Origin: an uncultured Collinsella sp.
GTDB lineage: Bacteria > Actinomycetota > Coriobacteriia > Coriobacteriales > Coriobacteriaceae
Assembly (NCBI GenBank): GCA_900551625.1
Contig: URWZ01000043.1
Coordinates: forward strand, 1-10,392
DNA length: 10,392 nucleotides
Direction of reading: 5' to 3'
Made by a program: the position numbers and the translations under genes. Below the pieces are notes generated by a model. It was not told the DNA's origin and did not search any database. It saw only the letters and a list, made by a program, of their open reading frames with translations. The stretch's first letter is position 1; each line of letters starts with the position of its first letter. Below are positions 1-6,408 of this stretch, piece after piece.

Positions 1-1
1 G

Positions 2-562
2 CTGGTGGAGGAGGGGAGTAGGGTCACCTACACCAACGCGGCCTCCGAGATTCCCGCGGCGCACATCGAGACGCTCTGCCCCGAGGGCCTGACCTATATC
101 TTTGGCTGCGGCCACGTGGGCGCTGCGACGGCGCGGGTGCTCACGGCGGCGGGCTTTGCCGTCGTGGTTTGCGACGACCGCCCCGGCACGCTGACCCCCG
201 AATGGGTGCCCGGTGTCTACGACCGTCGTCTGGTCGACTACAAGAACCTAATCAAGCAGTGCCCCATCGGCCCGCGCGACTTGGTGGTCGTGGCCACAGC
301 AGGCCACAAGTCCGATATCGACGTGGTGATTCAGGCCATGCGCGCCAAGCCCGCCTATCTGGGTTGCCTGGGCTCGCGTCGCAAGACGGCCTTTGTGCGG
401 GCCCGCTTGGAGCAGGAGGGCTTTACGCAGGAACAGATCGACGGGCTGCACCTGCCGATCGGCGTTGCCATCGAGGCAGAGGATCCCGAGGAGATCGCCA
501 TCTCCATCGCCGCCGAAATGATTCACCTGCGCCGCACCAAACTCGTCCCCCGCAAGCGCTAG
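2..562 (+). CDS. XdhC-family molybdenum hydroxylase maturation protein, C-terminal part (5' truncated)
   Basis: XdhC proteins bind molybdenum cofactor and help sulfurate and insert it into xanthine dehydrogenase-type enzymes in the cytoplasm; that role is family knowledge. The visible 186 residues form the C-terminal Rossmann-like domain. Numbering from the first codon in the window, the nucleotide-binding glycine motif FGCGHVG is at residues 34-40, VCDDRPG at 56-62, a family TRGHxxD-like segment TAGHKSD at 99-105, GSRRK at 124-128, PIG at 152-154 and DPEEIAISIAAEM at 161-173, followed by a basic tail. The reading frame is open through the left window edge, so the N-terminal part lies outside. 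GTG at 5 is an internal codon, not a demonstrated start. The gene is on the same strand as the ribosomal genes but has no functional link to them. It could belong to a selenium-dependent hydroxylase cluster upstream, which cannot be seen here. Confidence 0.88.
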   Translation: MVEEGSRVTYTNAASEIPAAHIETLCPEGLTYIFGCGHVGAATARVLTAAGFAVVVCDDRPGTLTPEWVPGVYDRRLVDYKNLIKQCPIGPRDLVVVATAGHKSDIDVVIQAMRAKPAYLGCLGSRRKTAFVRARLEQEGFTQEQIDGLHLPIGVAIEAEDPEEIAISIAAEMIHLRRTKLVPRKR

Positions 563-579
563 TCGCATCCCCATATATG

Positions 580-646
580 AGTTGCGGTGGAATAGTTCCT
601 AGATAAGCCTGACGGGCGGTCAGCCAGGAACTATTTCACCGCAACT
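580..646. repeat. Long imperfect palindrome 1 (21-bp arms)
   Basis: Left arm 580-600 and right arm 626-646 are inverted copies of 21 nt that differ at one position. The difference (G590 against T636) still pairs as G-U in RNA. The 25-nt centre contains a second small hairpin, CTGAC 609-613 with GTCAG 619-623. It starts 17 nt after the xdhC stop codon. No T-run directly follows the stem, although TTTT occurs at 651-654, so it is not a classical intrinsic terminator. The form resembles a REP-type interspersed element or a bidirectional transcription barrier. That assignment is inference. Confidence 0.8.
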
Positions 647-652
647 GCCATT

Positions 653-739
653 TTGATCCCTTGGGGACGGAGGAAAACGGATCACTCAGAGGGCCAGGCG
701 ACCCAAGTGATCCGTTTTCCTCCGTCCCCAAGGGATCAA
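653..739. repeat. Long perfect palindrome 2 (34-bp arms)
   Basis: Left arm 653-686 and right arm 706-739 are perfect inverted copies over 34 nt, with a 19-nt loop at 687-705. Each arm carries the core TTGGGGACGGAGGAAAAC or its complement and ends in a GATC-containing segment. The element sits 6 nt after palindrome 1, and neither encodes a plausible protein. TTGGGGACGG-like palindromes are, to my recollection, common as interspersed repeats in several bacterial groups, and I associate this form with Collinsella. Copy number in the source genome was not checked. Possible roles are a REP/MITE-like mobile remnant, a transcription barrier after xdhC, or an RNA-stabilising hairpin. Confidence 0.88.
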
Positions 740-951
740 TATGTGCGGGGGAGTTGTGGAGTTGTGCAGGCAGAAGAGGTTTTTCTGGAAATACGCTCCC
801 GATGCGCGTATAGTACCGATTGTTTTGTCGGCTCCTGCTGTGTCGAGTCCAAACCGCGAAATGCCATGAGCGGCGCGGATGCAGCCAGGAGGCACGAGGA
901 CAACCCACCGTGGCCACGCCCCGTGCTTAAAACCCCAAGAAGGAGTGAACA
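740..951 (+). other. Non-coding upstream region and leader of rplE
   Basis: This stretch between the palindromes and rplE contains no ORF with recognisable protein similarity. In particular there is no trace of the end of rplX, the gene that usually precedes rplE. It holds the candidate promoter (786-814), a 10-nt palindrome CGTGGCCACG (909-918) and the rplE ribosome binding site AAGGAG (940-945). A short reading frame from ATG 869 runs into rplE in another frame and looks accidental. Whether the leader binds S8, as the E. coli spc mRNA does near rplE, cannot be judged by eye. Confidence 0.5.
786..814 (+). promoter_or_regulatory. Candidate promoter for the rplE operon
   Basis: A -10-like TATAGT lies at 809-814 (five of six consensus bases). 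TGGAAA at 786-791 is a weak -35 match (four of six) at 17-nt spacing. Transcription would begin near 821, giving a leader of about 130 nt before rplE. Position supports it: it lies after the palindromes, and nothing upstream of rplE in this window is an r-protein gene. The -35 is poor and no mapping data are available. Confidence 0.4.
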
Positions 952-1509
952 ATGGCAGAAGAGAAGTATGTGCCGCGTCTGAAGACCAAGTACAACAACG
1001 AGGTCAAGCACCAGCTTCAGGAAAAGTTCCAGTACGAGAACGTCATGATGATCCCCAAGTTTGAGAAGATCGTCGTGAACATGGGTGTCGGCGAGGCCGC
1101 TACCGATTCCAAGGCCATCGACGGTGCCGTGCGCGACCTGCGCGCCATCACCGGCCAGCAGCCGATGATCACCCGTGCCCGCAAGTCCATCGCTACCTTC
1201 CGCCTGCGCGCTGGTATGCCGATCGGCTGCAAGGTTACCCTGCGTGGCGACCGTATGTGGGAGTTCTTCGATCGTCTGACCTCCGTCGCGATCCCCCGTA
1301 TCCGCGACTTCCGCGGCATCTCCCCCAAGAGCTTCGACGGCCGTGGTAACTTCTCCATGGGCGTCACCGAGCAGCTCATCTTCCCCGAGATCGACTTCGA
1401 CTCCGTCGATCACCAGCGTGGTATGGACATCACTTTCGTGACCACCGCCAACACCGATGAGGAGGCCAAGGCCCTTCTGGACGCCTTCGGTTTCCCGTTC
1501 AAGAAATAG
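952..1509 (+). CDS. rplE: Large-subunit ribosomal protein L5 (uL5)
   Basis: L5 is part of the 50S central protuberance, binds 5S rRNA and contacts the P-site tRNA and the small subunit through bridge B1b. The 185-residue product has typical length. The recognisable family segment [17 protein letters not shown] is near residues 33-49. It is followed by the [27 protein letters not shown] region (85-111) and the [19 protein letters not shown] region (about 122-140). The ATG is preceded by AAGGAG at 940-945 with 6-nt spacing, which fixes the start. It is the first r-protein gene in the window; the usual upstream neighbours rplN and rplX are absent and an XdhC gene is found instead. It is followed by a 79-nt spacer with a strong hairpin. 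The identification is secure. Confidence 0.98.
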   Translation: MAEEKYVPRLKTKYNNEVKHQLQEKFQYENVMMIPKFEKIVVNMGVGEAATDSKAIDGAVRDLRAITGQQPMITRARKSIATFRLRAGMPIGCKVTLRGDRMWEFFDRLTSVAIPRIRDFRGISPKSFDGRGNFSMGVTEQLIFPEIDFDSVDHQRGMDITFVTTANTDEEAKALLDAFGFPFKK

Positions 1510-1524
1510 GTTCACCTGCCCTAT

Positions 1525-1554
1525 AAGCGCCGTTCCCACAAGGGGGCGGCGCTT
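1525..1554 (+). other. Strong stem-loop in the rplE-rpsZ spacer
   Basis: Arms 1525-1537 and 1542-1554 form a 13-bp stem, eight Watson-Crick pairs then two G-U and three G-C pairs, closing an ACAA tetraloop. No T-run follows, so it is unlikely to terminate transcription. It ends 34 nt before the rpsZ start. An mRNA processing, stability or regulatory hairpin is the more likely role; this is inferred. Confidence 0.7.
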
Positions 1555-1588
1555 GGGGCGAACAATACTCTATGTGAGGAGGATATAA

Positions 1589-1774
1589 GTGGCTAAGACA
1601 TCGATGATCGTCAAGTGCAATCGCAAGCAGAAGTTCTCTACTCGTGAGTACACGCGCTGCCAGCGCTGCGGCCGTCCGCACTCTGTGTACCGCAAGTTCG
1701 GACTGTGCCGTGTCTGCTTCCGTGAGCTTGCACTCAAGGGCGAGCTTCCCGGCGTTAAGAAGGCCAGCTGGTAA
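1589..1774 (+). CDS. rpsZ: Small-subunit ribosomal protein S14, zinc-binding type (uS14)
   Basis: S14 sits in the 30S head and contributes to late assembly. This is the short zinc-containing form of 61 residues, named rpsZ or rpsN1 depending on the scheme. Cys24, Cys27, Cys40 and Cys43 make two CxxC pairs that bind one zinc ion in this family. The long zinc-free paralogue is about 90-100 residues. The start is GTG, chosen because GAGGAGG (1576-1582) lies 6 nt upstream and the protein then begins [10 protein letters not shown] as expected. It lies between rplE and rpsH, its conserved place in the spc operon, but with unusually long spacers on both sides (79 and 119 nt). Organisms with this form often have a zinc-independent copy elsewhere under Zur control; none is visible here. 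Confidence 0.97.
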   Translation: MAKTSMIVKCNRKQKFSTREYTRCQRCGRPHSVYRKFGLCRVCFRELALKGELPGVKKASW

Positions 1775-1783
1775 GTCACTACC

Positions 1784-1852
1784 AGCGTTTCAAGCATCCG
1801 TTTGGAACAGGGAAAACGCGCTAGTTAGGCTTTGCCGTTAAGGGCGGCGAAG
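1784..1852 (+). other. Stem-loops in the rpsZ-rpsH spacer
   Basis: The 119-nt spacer can form two hairpins. The first pairs AGCGTTT (1784-1790) with AAACGCGCT (1814-1822) and has a 2-nt bulge. The second pairs 1830-1837 with 1845-1852, eight pairs including one G-U and a 7-nt loop. Neither has a T-run. The second ends 41 nt before rpsH. They may be mRNA structure elements; function is unknown. Confidence 0.45.
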
Positions 1853-1893
1853 AACCAAGAGCACGTGTTCATCAAGAACGAAGGAGAATCTGT

Positions 1894-2292
1894 ATGAACC
1901 TTACAGACCCGATCGCAGATATGCTTACGCGCATCCGTAACGCTAACTCTGTGAACAAGGCCACGGTCTCCATGCCGAGCAGCAAGAAGCTCGTCGAGAT
2001 CGCTCGTGTTCTGCACGAGGAGGGCTACATCGAGGGCTACGATGTCGAGGACACCGTGCCCCAGAAGACTCTGCACATCACGCTTAAGTATGGTCCCAAG
2101 AAGGCTAAGGTCATCAACGGCATCCGCCGCATTTCCAAGCCGGGCCTGCGTAAGTACACCGGCGTTGCCGACATGCCCCGCGTCCGCGGTGGCCTTGGTA
2201 CCGCCATTATTTCCACCAGCCATGGCGTTATGACCGACCGCGATGCTCGCAAGCACAACGTCGGCGGCGAGATCATCGCTTACGTCTGGTAA
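1894..2292 (+). CDS. rpsH: Small-subunit ribosomal protein S8 (uS8)
   Basis: S8 binds the central domain of 16S rRNA and organises the 30S platform. In E. coli it also represses the spc operon by binding its mRNA. The 132-residue product has normal length. It starts with the family signature [14 protein letters not shown] (residues 4-17) and ends with the RNA-binding C-terminal block [27 protein letters not shown]. The ATG is preceded by AAGGAG (1881-1886) at 7 nt. It is 33 nt from rplF. The autoregulatory role is known from E. coli and is not shown for this lineage. Confidence 0.98.
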   Translation: MNLTDPIADMLTRIRNANSVNKATVSMPSSKKLVEIARVLHEEGYIEGYDVEDTVPQKTLHITLKYGPKKAKVINGIRRISKPGLRKYTGVADMPRVRGGLGTAIISTSHGVMTDRDARKHNVGGEIIAYVW

Positions 2293-2325
2293 TTCGGTCG
2301 GTAGGTAGAAGGAAAGGAGATCACC

Positions 2326-2862
2326 GTGTCTCGTATCGGTAATAAGCCTGTCCAGATTCCCGCCGGAGTCGAAGTGGCAGTCAACGGCAACAACGTTGTC
2401 GTCAAGGGCCCCAAGGGCCAGCTCGAGCTCGATGTTTTTGAGAAGCTCACCATCAACGTCGAGGACAACGTCCTCACCGTTTCCCGTCCCGACGACGAGC
2501 GTGAGACCCGTGCCCGCCACGGCCTCACCCGCGCCCTCATCCACAACATGGTTGTTGGCGTTTCCGAGGGCTTCGAGAAGAAGCTCGAGCTCGCCGGCGT
2601 CGGTTACCGCGTGCAGCAGAAGGGCAAGAACCTCGAGTTCTCCCTGGGCTTCTCGCACCCCGTGATCGTCGAGGCTCCCGAGGGCATCACCTTCGAGGTT
2701 CCCGACAACACCCACGTGAACGTCAAGGGTATCAACAAGCAGCAGGTCGGTCAGATCGCCGCTGAGATCCGCGGCCATCGTCCTCCCGAGCCTTACAAGG
2801 GCAAGGGTATCCACTATGTTGGCGAGCACATCCGCCGCAAGCTGGGTAAGGCCGCCAAGTAG
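2326..2862 (+). CDS. rplF: Large-subunit ribosomal protein L6 (uL6)
   Basis: L6 binds 23S rRNA near the sarcin-ricin loop and the factor-binding region of the 50S subunit. The 178-residue protein starts [17 protein letters not shown], the usual uL6 start. It has the two-domain repeat fold expected of the family and the C-terminal signature [23 protein letters not shown]. The start is GTG with AAAGGAG (2313-2319) 6 nt upstream; no in-frame ATG fits the family start. It lies between rpsH and rplR as in the standard spc order. A 75-nt spacer with an 8-bp hairpin separates it from rplR. Confidence 0.98.
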   Translation: MSRIGNKPVQIPAGVEVAVNGNNVVVKGPKGQLELDVFEKLTINVEDNVLTVSRPDDERETRARHGLTRALIHNMVVGVSEGFEKKLELAGVGYRVQQKGKNLEFSLGFSHPVIVEAPEGITFEVPDNTHVNVKGINKQQVGQIAAEIRGHRPPEPYKGKGIHYVGEHIRRKLGKAAK

Positions 2863-2887
2863 TCGTAACCGACTCACTCGCATAAGA

Positions 2888-2909
2888 CCAGCACCCCGTT
2901 AGGTGCTGG
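2888..2909 (+). other. Stem-loop in the rplF-rplR spacer
   Basis: CCAGCACC (2888-2895) and GGTGCTGG (2902-2909) form a perfect 8-bp stem with a 6-nt loop. A run of five T is present at 2921-2925 but 11 nt away, too far for a normal intrinsic terminator. The stem ends 28 nt before rplR and just upstream of its ribosome binding site. It could be an RNA processing or stability element. Confidence 0.6.
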
Positions 2910-2937
2910 CAAGATCAACCTTTTTAGGAGTTTACGT

Positions 2938-3306
2938 ATGAACAAGCATAAGGCGAAGCTGGAAGGCCTCAAGCGTCGTCAGCGTCGTGTTCGCGGCAAG
3001 GTCTCGGGTACCGCCGAGCGTCCGCGTCTTCGCGTGACCCGTACTAACGCCAACATCTATGCCCAGATCATCGACGACAGCAAGGGCTCCAGCCTGACGC
3101 TCGTCTCTGCCTCGACCCTCGAGGCCGAGTTCAAGGGCACCCACACCTCGAACAAGGAGGCTGCGGAGAAGGTCGGTCAGCTCGTTGGCAAGCGTGCCAT
3201 CGAGGCCGGCATCACCAAGGTCGCTTTCGATCGTGGTGGCCGTATCTACCATGGCCGCGTCAAGGCCCTCGCCGACGGTGCTCGTGCCGCCGGTCTCGAG
3301 TTCTAG
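2938..3306 (+). CDS. rplR: Large-subunit ribosomal protein L18 (uL18)
   Basis: L18 binds 5S rRNA together with L5 and helps anchor it in the central protuberance. The 122-residue product has a very basic N-terminus ([22 protein letters not shown]), then the [20 protein letters not shown] strand region. The C-terminal signature is [26 protein letters not shown]. The ATG follows AGGAG (2926-2930) at 7 nt. Its stop codon overlaps the ribosome binding site of rpsE, so the two genes are likely translated in succession. Confidence 0.98.
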   Translation: MNKHKAKLEGLKRRQRRVRGKVSGTAERPRLRVTRTNANIYAQIIDDSKGSSLTLVSASTLEAEFKGTHTSNKEAAEKVGQLVGKRAIEAGITKVAFDRGGRIYHGRVKALADGARAAGLEF

Positions 3307-3320
3307 GAGGTATGTAGCAC

Positions 3321-3845
3321 ATGGCTCGTAATCAGAAGCAGCAGCGCGAGGCCTCCGAGTTCGAGGAGCGCGTCGTTTACATCAACCGCGTGTCGAAGAC
3401 CGTCAAGGGTGGTCGTCGCATGAGCCTCGTCGCTCTCGTCGTCGTTGGCGACGGCAAGGGCAACGTCGGCGTTGGCATGGGCAAGTCCGCTGAGGTGCCC
3501 ATGGCCATCTCCAAGGCGTCTCTCGATGCCAAGAAGAACATGTTCCACGTGCCGGTGACCGAGCAGGGCACCATTCCGCACGAGGTTCTCGGTCACTTTG
3601 GTGCCGGCCGCATCATCATCAAGCCCGCTGTCGAGGGTACCGGCGTTATCGCCGGCGGCGCTGTGCGTCCCCTCTTCGAGCTTGCTGGCATCAAGAACGT
3701 CCTGTCCAAGTCCCTCGGTACCGACAACGGCCTCAACATCATCAAGGCTGCCGTCGAGGGCCTCAAGGAGCTCTCCAGCCCTGAGGACGTCGCGGCTCGC
3801 CGTGGCCTGACGGTCTCCGAGATGTTCGTCGGTAAGGAGAACTAA
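3321..3845 (+). CDS. rpsE: Small-subunit ribosomal protein S5 (uS5)
   Basis: S5 lies at the back of the 30S subunit, takes part in decoding accuracy with S4, and borders the mRNA entry channel. The 174-residue protein contains the N-terminal double-stranded-RNA-binding-like domain. Its loop VSKTVKGGR is at residues 24-32, the loop altered in spectinomycin-resistant mutants of other bacteria; it is of the wild-type form here. [20 protein letters not shown] follows at 41-60 and the C-terminal [18 protein letters not shown] block at 107-123. AGGAGG (3305-3310) overlaps the rplR stop and lies 10 nt from the ATG. The next gene, rpmD, begins 2 nt after the stop codon. Confidence 0.98.
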   Translation: MARNQKQQREASEFEERVVYINRVSKTVKGGRRMSLVALVVVGDGKGNVGVGMGKSAEVPMAISKASLDAKKNMFHVPVTEQGTIPHEVLGHFGAGRIIIKPAVEGTGVIAGGAVRPLFELAGIKNVLSKSLGTDNGLNIIKAAVEGLKELSSPEDVAARRGLTVSEMFVGKEN

Positions 3846-3847
3846 GC

Positions 3848-4030
3848 ATGGCTGACACCATCAAGATCAAGCAGGTCCGCAGCACCAATGGTTGCAAGCA
3901 GGACCAGGTCCGTACTGTCCGTGCCCTCGGTCTCCACAGGATCCGCGAGGTTCGCGAGATTGCTGACAACGAGTCCGTCCGCGGCATGATCTTCAAGGTC
4001 AAGCACCTTGTCGAGATTGTAGAGGAGTAG
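3848..4030 (+). CDS. rpmD: Large-subunit ribosomal protein L30 (uL30)
   Basis: L30 is a small 50S protein present in only part of the bacteria. The 60-residue product matches the family length. It has the pattern IKIKQVRSTNGCKQDQVRTVRALGLHRI followed by VRGMIFKVKHLVEIVEE, typical of bacterial L30. Its ribosome binding site AAGGAG (3834-3839) lies inside the end of rpsE, 8 nt before the ATG, and only 2 nt separate the genes, which suggests coupled translation. rplO begins 3 nt after its stop. Confidence 0.96.
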   Translation: MADTIKIKQVRSTNGCKQDQVRTVRALGLHRIREVREIADNESVRGMIFKVKHLVEIVEE

Positions 4031-4033
4031 CAA

Positions 4034-4483
4034 ATGCAGCTTCACGATCTTACTCCCGCGCCCGGTTCCACCAAGAACCGCAAGCGCGTCGGCCGTGGCA
4101 ATTCTTCGGGTCACGGCACCACTTCTGGCCGCGGTCAGAAGGGCCAGGGTTCCCGCTCTGGCGGCACCAAGGGTGCCGGCTTCGAGGGTGGCCAGACTCC
4201 GCTGGCTATGCGCCTGCCCAAGCTTCCGGGCTTCCGCAACCCCCGTCGTATCGAGTACACCGCCGTTAACGTTGAGCGTCTCGAGCGCAAGTTCGAGGAC
4301 GGCGCTGTGATCGACGGTGCCGCTCTTAAGGCCGCTCGCATCACCAAGAGCGAGTTCGAGCCCGTCAAGGTGCTCGGCAATGGTGAGCTCACCAAGAAGT
4401 TCACGGTCAAGGTCGACAAGGTCAGCGCTTCTGCGCAGGCCAAGATCGAGGCCGCCGGCGGAAAGGTCGAGCTGCCGTGCTAA
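4034..4483 (+). CDS. rplO: Large-subunit ribosomal protein L15 (uL15)
   Basis: L15 is a 23S rRNA-binding protein needed for late 50S assembly. The 149-residue product shows the extended glycine- and arginine-rich N-terminal arm (residues 9-50, with [22 protein letters not shown]). The globular domain is marked by [18 protein letters not shown] and ends with [18 protein letters not shown]. The start ATG follows AGAGGAG (4021-4027) at 6 nt. Its last codons overlap the GTG start of secY by 7 nt, the usual tight rplO-secY linkage. Confidence 0.98.
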   Translation: MQLHDLTPAPGSTKNRKRVGRGNSSGHGTTSGRGQKGQGSRSGGTKGAGFEGGQTPLAMRLPKLPGFRNPRRIEYTAVNVERLERKFEDGAVIDGAALKAARITKSEFEPVKVLGNGELTKKFTVKVDKVSASAQAKIEAAGGKVELPC

Positions 4484-5763
4484 ATGGTCTTAAGAATGCT
4501 TTCCGCATCAAAGAATTGCGCGAAAAGATTCTTTTTACCATAGCTATGCTCGTCGTGTACCGCATTGGTGCGCACGTTCCTGTGCCCGGCATTCCCTTCC
4601 AGGGGATGCTGGGCCTTTTCTCGACCGGGAGCAACTCGGTCGCCGCAGGTGCTATGGCCCTCCTGAATCTTTTCTCTGGTGGCGCGTTGAGCTATGTCTC
4701 GGTGTTCTCTTTGGGCATCATGCCGTACATCACGAGCTCGATTATCCTCCAGATGCTCCAGGCCGTTGTGCCTTCCCTGCATGAGCTTGCCCGCGAGGGC
4801 GAGGTCGGTCAGACCAAGATTACGCAGTATTCGCGTTACCTCACTCTGGCTCTGGCAATCCTCAACTCCGTGGGTTACCTCTTCCTCTTTAAGAGCTTCG
4901 GCATCAGCTTTACTGGCGCCGGCGCTCCCGAGATCATCTTCGACCTCATGATCGTCGGCACGCTCACCGCGGGCGCCATGCTGATCATGTGGATTGGTGA
5001 GCTCATCACCCAGCGCGGTATCGGCAATGGCATGTCGCTGATCATCTTCGCGAACATCATGGCCGGCCTGCCGCAGGCGATCTTCTCCAGCACCGAGGGC
5101 AATGCCGGTGGCATCATCACCATGGTGATCATCTGCGCCATCATCTTGCTGGTTATCCCGCTGATTGTTTTCCTTGAGCGCGGCCAGCGCCGCATTCCGG
5201 TCTCCTACGCTAAGCGCGTCGTGGGCCGTCGCATGATGGGTGGCCAGACCACCTACCTGCCCATCAAGGTCAACACCGCGGGTGTCGTGCCGATCATCTT
5301 CGCTTCTGCGCTGCTGTACTTCCCGGCCCAGATTGCCGTGTTCTTCCCCGGCATCGGCTGGATCCAGGCAGTTGCCTCTGCGCTTTCGACCGGTTGGCTC
5401 AACTGGGTGCTTAACGTTGTCCTCATCGTGTTCTTCGCGTACTTCTACACCTCCATGGTGTTCAACCCCGATGACACGGCCGACAACCTTAAGAAGCAGG
5501 GCGGCTTTATTCCGGGCGTCCGTCCGGGTAGGGCTACCGCGGCCTACATCAAGAACGCGCTCAACAAGATCACGCTTCCCAGCGCTGTCTTTTTGGCGCT
5601 CATCGCCATCGTGCCTTCGATCATCTTCTCCTTCACCGGTAACCAGCTGATCCAGGCATTTGGCGGCACGTCCATCCTCATCATGGTCGGCGTCGTGCTC
5701 GACACGGTCGATAAGCTCGAAGGCCAGATCAAGATGTATGATTACGATGGATTCTTTAAATAG
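4477..5763 (+). CDS. secY: Protein translocase channel subunit SecY
   Basis: SecY is the pore of the SecYEG translocon in the cytoplasmic membrane; it moves unfolded preproteins driven by SecA or inserts membrane proteins cotranslationally. The 428-residue protein has ten predicted membrane segments, roughly at 18-36, 76-95, 118-140, 152-174, 183-203, 212-233, 267-287, 305-326, 366-387 and 394-412. The plug region is at 62-75. The cytoplasmic loop signature [14 protein letters not shown] begins at 234 and [10 protein letters not shown] is at 342-351. Both are contact regions for SecA or the ribosome in the family. The chosen start is GTG at 4477, overlapping the end of rplO. It gives the family-typical N-terminus [20 protein letters not shown], and the ATG at 4484 is out of frame. 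GAAAGG (4461-4466) is a modest ribosome binding site at 10 nt, so translational coupling to rplO is likely. Confidence 0.97.
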   Translation: MLNGLKNAFRIKELREKILFTIAMLVVYRIGAHVPVPGIPFQGMLGLFSTGSNSVAAGAMALLNLFSGGALSYVSVFSLGIMPYITSSIILQMLQAVVPSLHELAREGEVGQTKITQYSRYLTLALAILNSVGYLFLFKSFGISFTGAGAPEIIFDLMIVGTLTAGAMLIMWIGELITQRGIGNGMSLIIFANIMAGLPQAIFSSTEGNAGGIITMVIICAIILLVIPLIVFLERGQRRIPVSYAKRVVGRRMMGGQTTYLPIKVNTAGVVPIIFASALLYFPAQIAVFFPGIGWIQAVASALSTGWLNWVLNVVLIVFFAYFYTSMVFNPDDTADNLKKQGGFIPGVRPGRATAAYIKNALNKITLPSAVFLALIAIVPSIIFSFTGNQLIQAFGGTSILIMVGVVLDTVDKLEGQIKMYDYDGFFK

Positions 5764-5766
5764 GCT

Positions 5767-5774
5767 AGAGGAGG
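5767..5774 (+). promoter_or_regulatory. Ribosome binding site that decides the adk start
   Basis: AGAGGAGG is 7 nt from ATG 5782 but only 1 nt from the in-frame TTG 5776. The ATG is therefore the start. The family N-terminus MNLVLLGAPGAGKG agrees. Confidence 0.85.
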
Positions 5775-5781
5775 ATTGCTC

Positions 5782-6408
5782 ATGAACCTCGTATTGCTCG
5801 GAGCTCCGGGTGCCGGTAAGGGCACCGTTGCACAGGAGCTCGTCGCCGAGTTTGGCGTCGCTCACATTTCCACGGGCGACCTGCTGCGTGCTGCCGTCAA
5901 GGGTGGCACTGAGCTTGGTATTCAGGCTAAGAAGTACATGGACGCTGGCGAGCTCGTTCCCGACCAGCTCGTGATCGACCTTGTCAAGGAGCGCCTTGCT
6001 GCCGATGACGCCCAGCAGGGCTTCATCCTCGATGGCTTCCCGCGCAACACCGCCCAGGCCGTGACGCTCGATTCCGAGCTCTCCGCCATGGGTCGCGAGA
6101 TCGACTGCGCCCTTCTGGTCGATGTGGCCCCCGAGGTCATCATCGATCGTCTGTCTTCGCGTCGCACCTGCCGCGCCTGCGGTTACACCGGCACCGCTGC
6201 CGATGCCACCTGCCCCAAGTGCGGCGGCGAGATGTATCAGCGCGACGACGACAAGCCCGAGACCATCAAGAACCGTCTCGACGTTTACGAGAAGTCCACG
6301 AGCCCGCTCGTCGACTACTATCGTGGCCAGGGTCTGCTCAAGTCGGTCAACGGTGACCAGGCTCGCGAGACCGTGTACGGGGATGTCAAAGAGGCTCTCG
6401 GTCTATGA
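5782..6408 (+). CDS. adk: Adenylate kinase with zinc-type LID
   Basis: Adenylate kinase interconverts ATP + AMP and 2 ADP in the cytosol and keeps adenine nucleotides balanced. The 208-residue product has the P-loop GAPGAGKGT at 7-15 and the AMP-binding segment STGDLLRAAV at 30-39. The FILDGFPRN motif is at 81-89 and the LID domain starts with RRTCRACGYTG. Cys130, Cys133, Cys144 and Cys147 form the Cys4 zinc site of many Gram-positive-type enzymes; E. coli Adk lacks it. The start is ATG 5782, supported by the ribosome binding site at 5767-5774. The stop overlaps the map start (ATGA), and the secY-adk-map order is classic for this operon. Confidence 0.97.
   Translation: MNLVLLGAPGAGKGTVAQELVAEFGVAHISTGDLLRAAVKGGTELGIQAKKYMDAGELVPDQLVIDLVKERLAADDAQQGFILDGFPRNTAQAVTLDSELSAMGREIDCALLVDVAPEVIIDRLSSRRTCRACGYTGTAADATCPKCGGEMYQRDDDKPETIKNRLDVYEKSTSPLVDYYRGQGLLKSVNGDQARETVYGDVKEALGL

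Noticed and set aside
580..739. Intrinsic terminators of xdhC
   Set aside because: Both stems are strong but neither is followed directly by a T-run. They are better described as repeat-like palindromes, although they might still impede transcription.
580..739. CRISPR array or toxin-antitoxin small locus in the intergenic gap
   Set aside because: There are only inverted pairs, no regularly spaced direct repeats, and no credible small protein pair.
653..982. Forward small frame through palindrome 2 and the rplE leader
   Set aside because: The sequence is explained by the inverted repeat and leader; it has no ribosome binding site and overlaps rplE out of frame. It does not resemble the end of rplX.
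736..1539. Reverse-strand open frame opposite rplE and its leader
   Set aside because: Shadow of rplE extended into the palindrome region; the repeat and leader part has no coding features.
1825..2883. Long reverse-strand open frame (352 residues) opposite rpsH and rplF
   Set aside because: It mirrors two certain genes; such frames arise from the strong third-position GC bias of the + strand genes. The product resembles no family and is low in complexity.
5776..5781. TTG at 5776 as start of adk
   Set aside because: Only 1 nt from the ribosome binding site and adds two residues not seen in the family; ATG 5782 fits better.
4480..5865. Reverse-strand open frame of 461 residues opposite secY
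   Set aside because: Entirely antisense to secY, rich in Asp, His, Glu and Arg as expected from complementing a membrane-protein gene. No ribosome binding site or family match.
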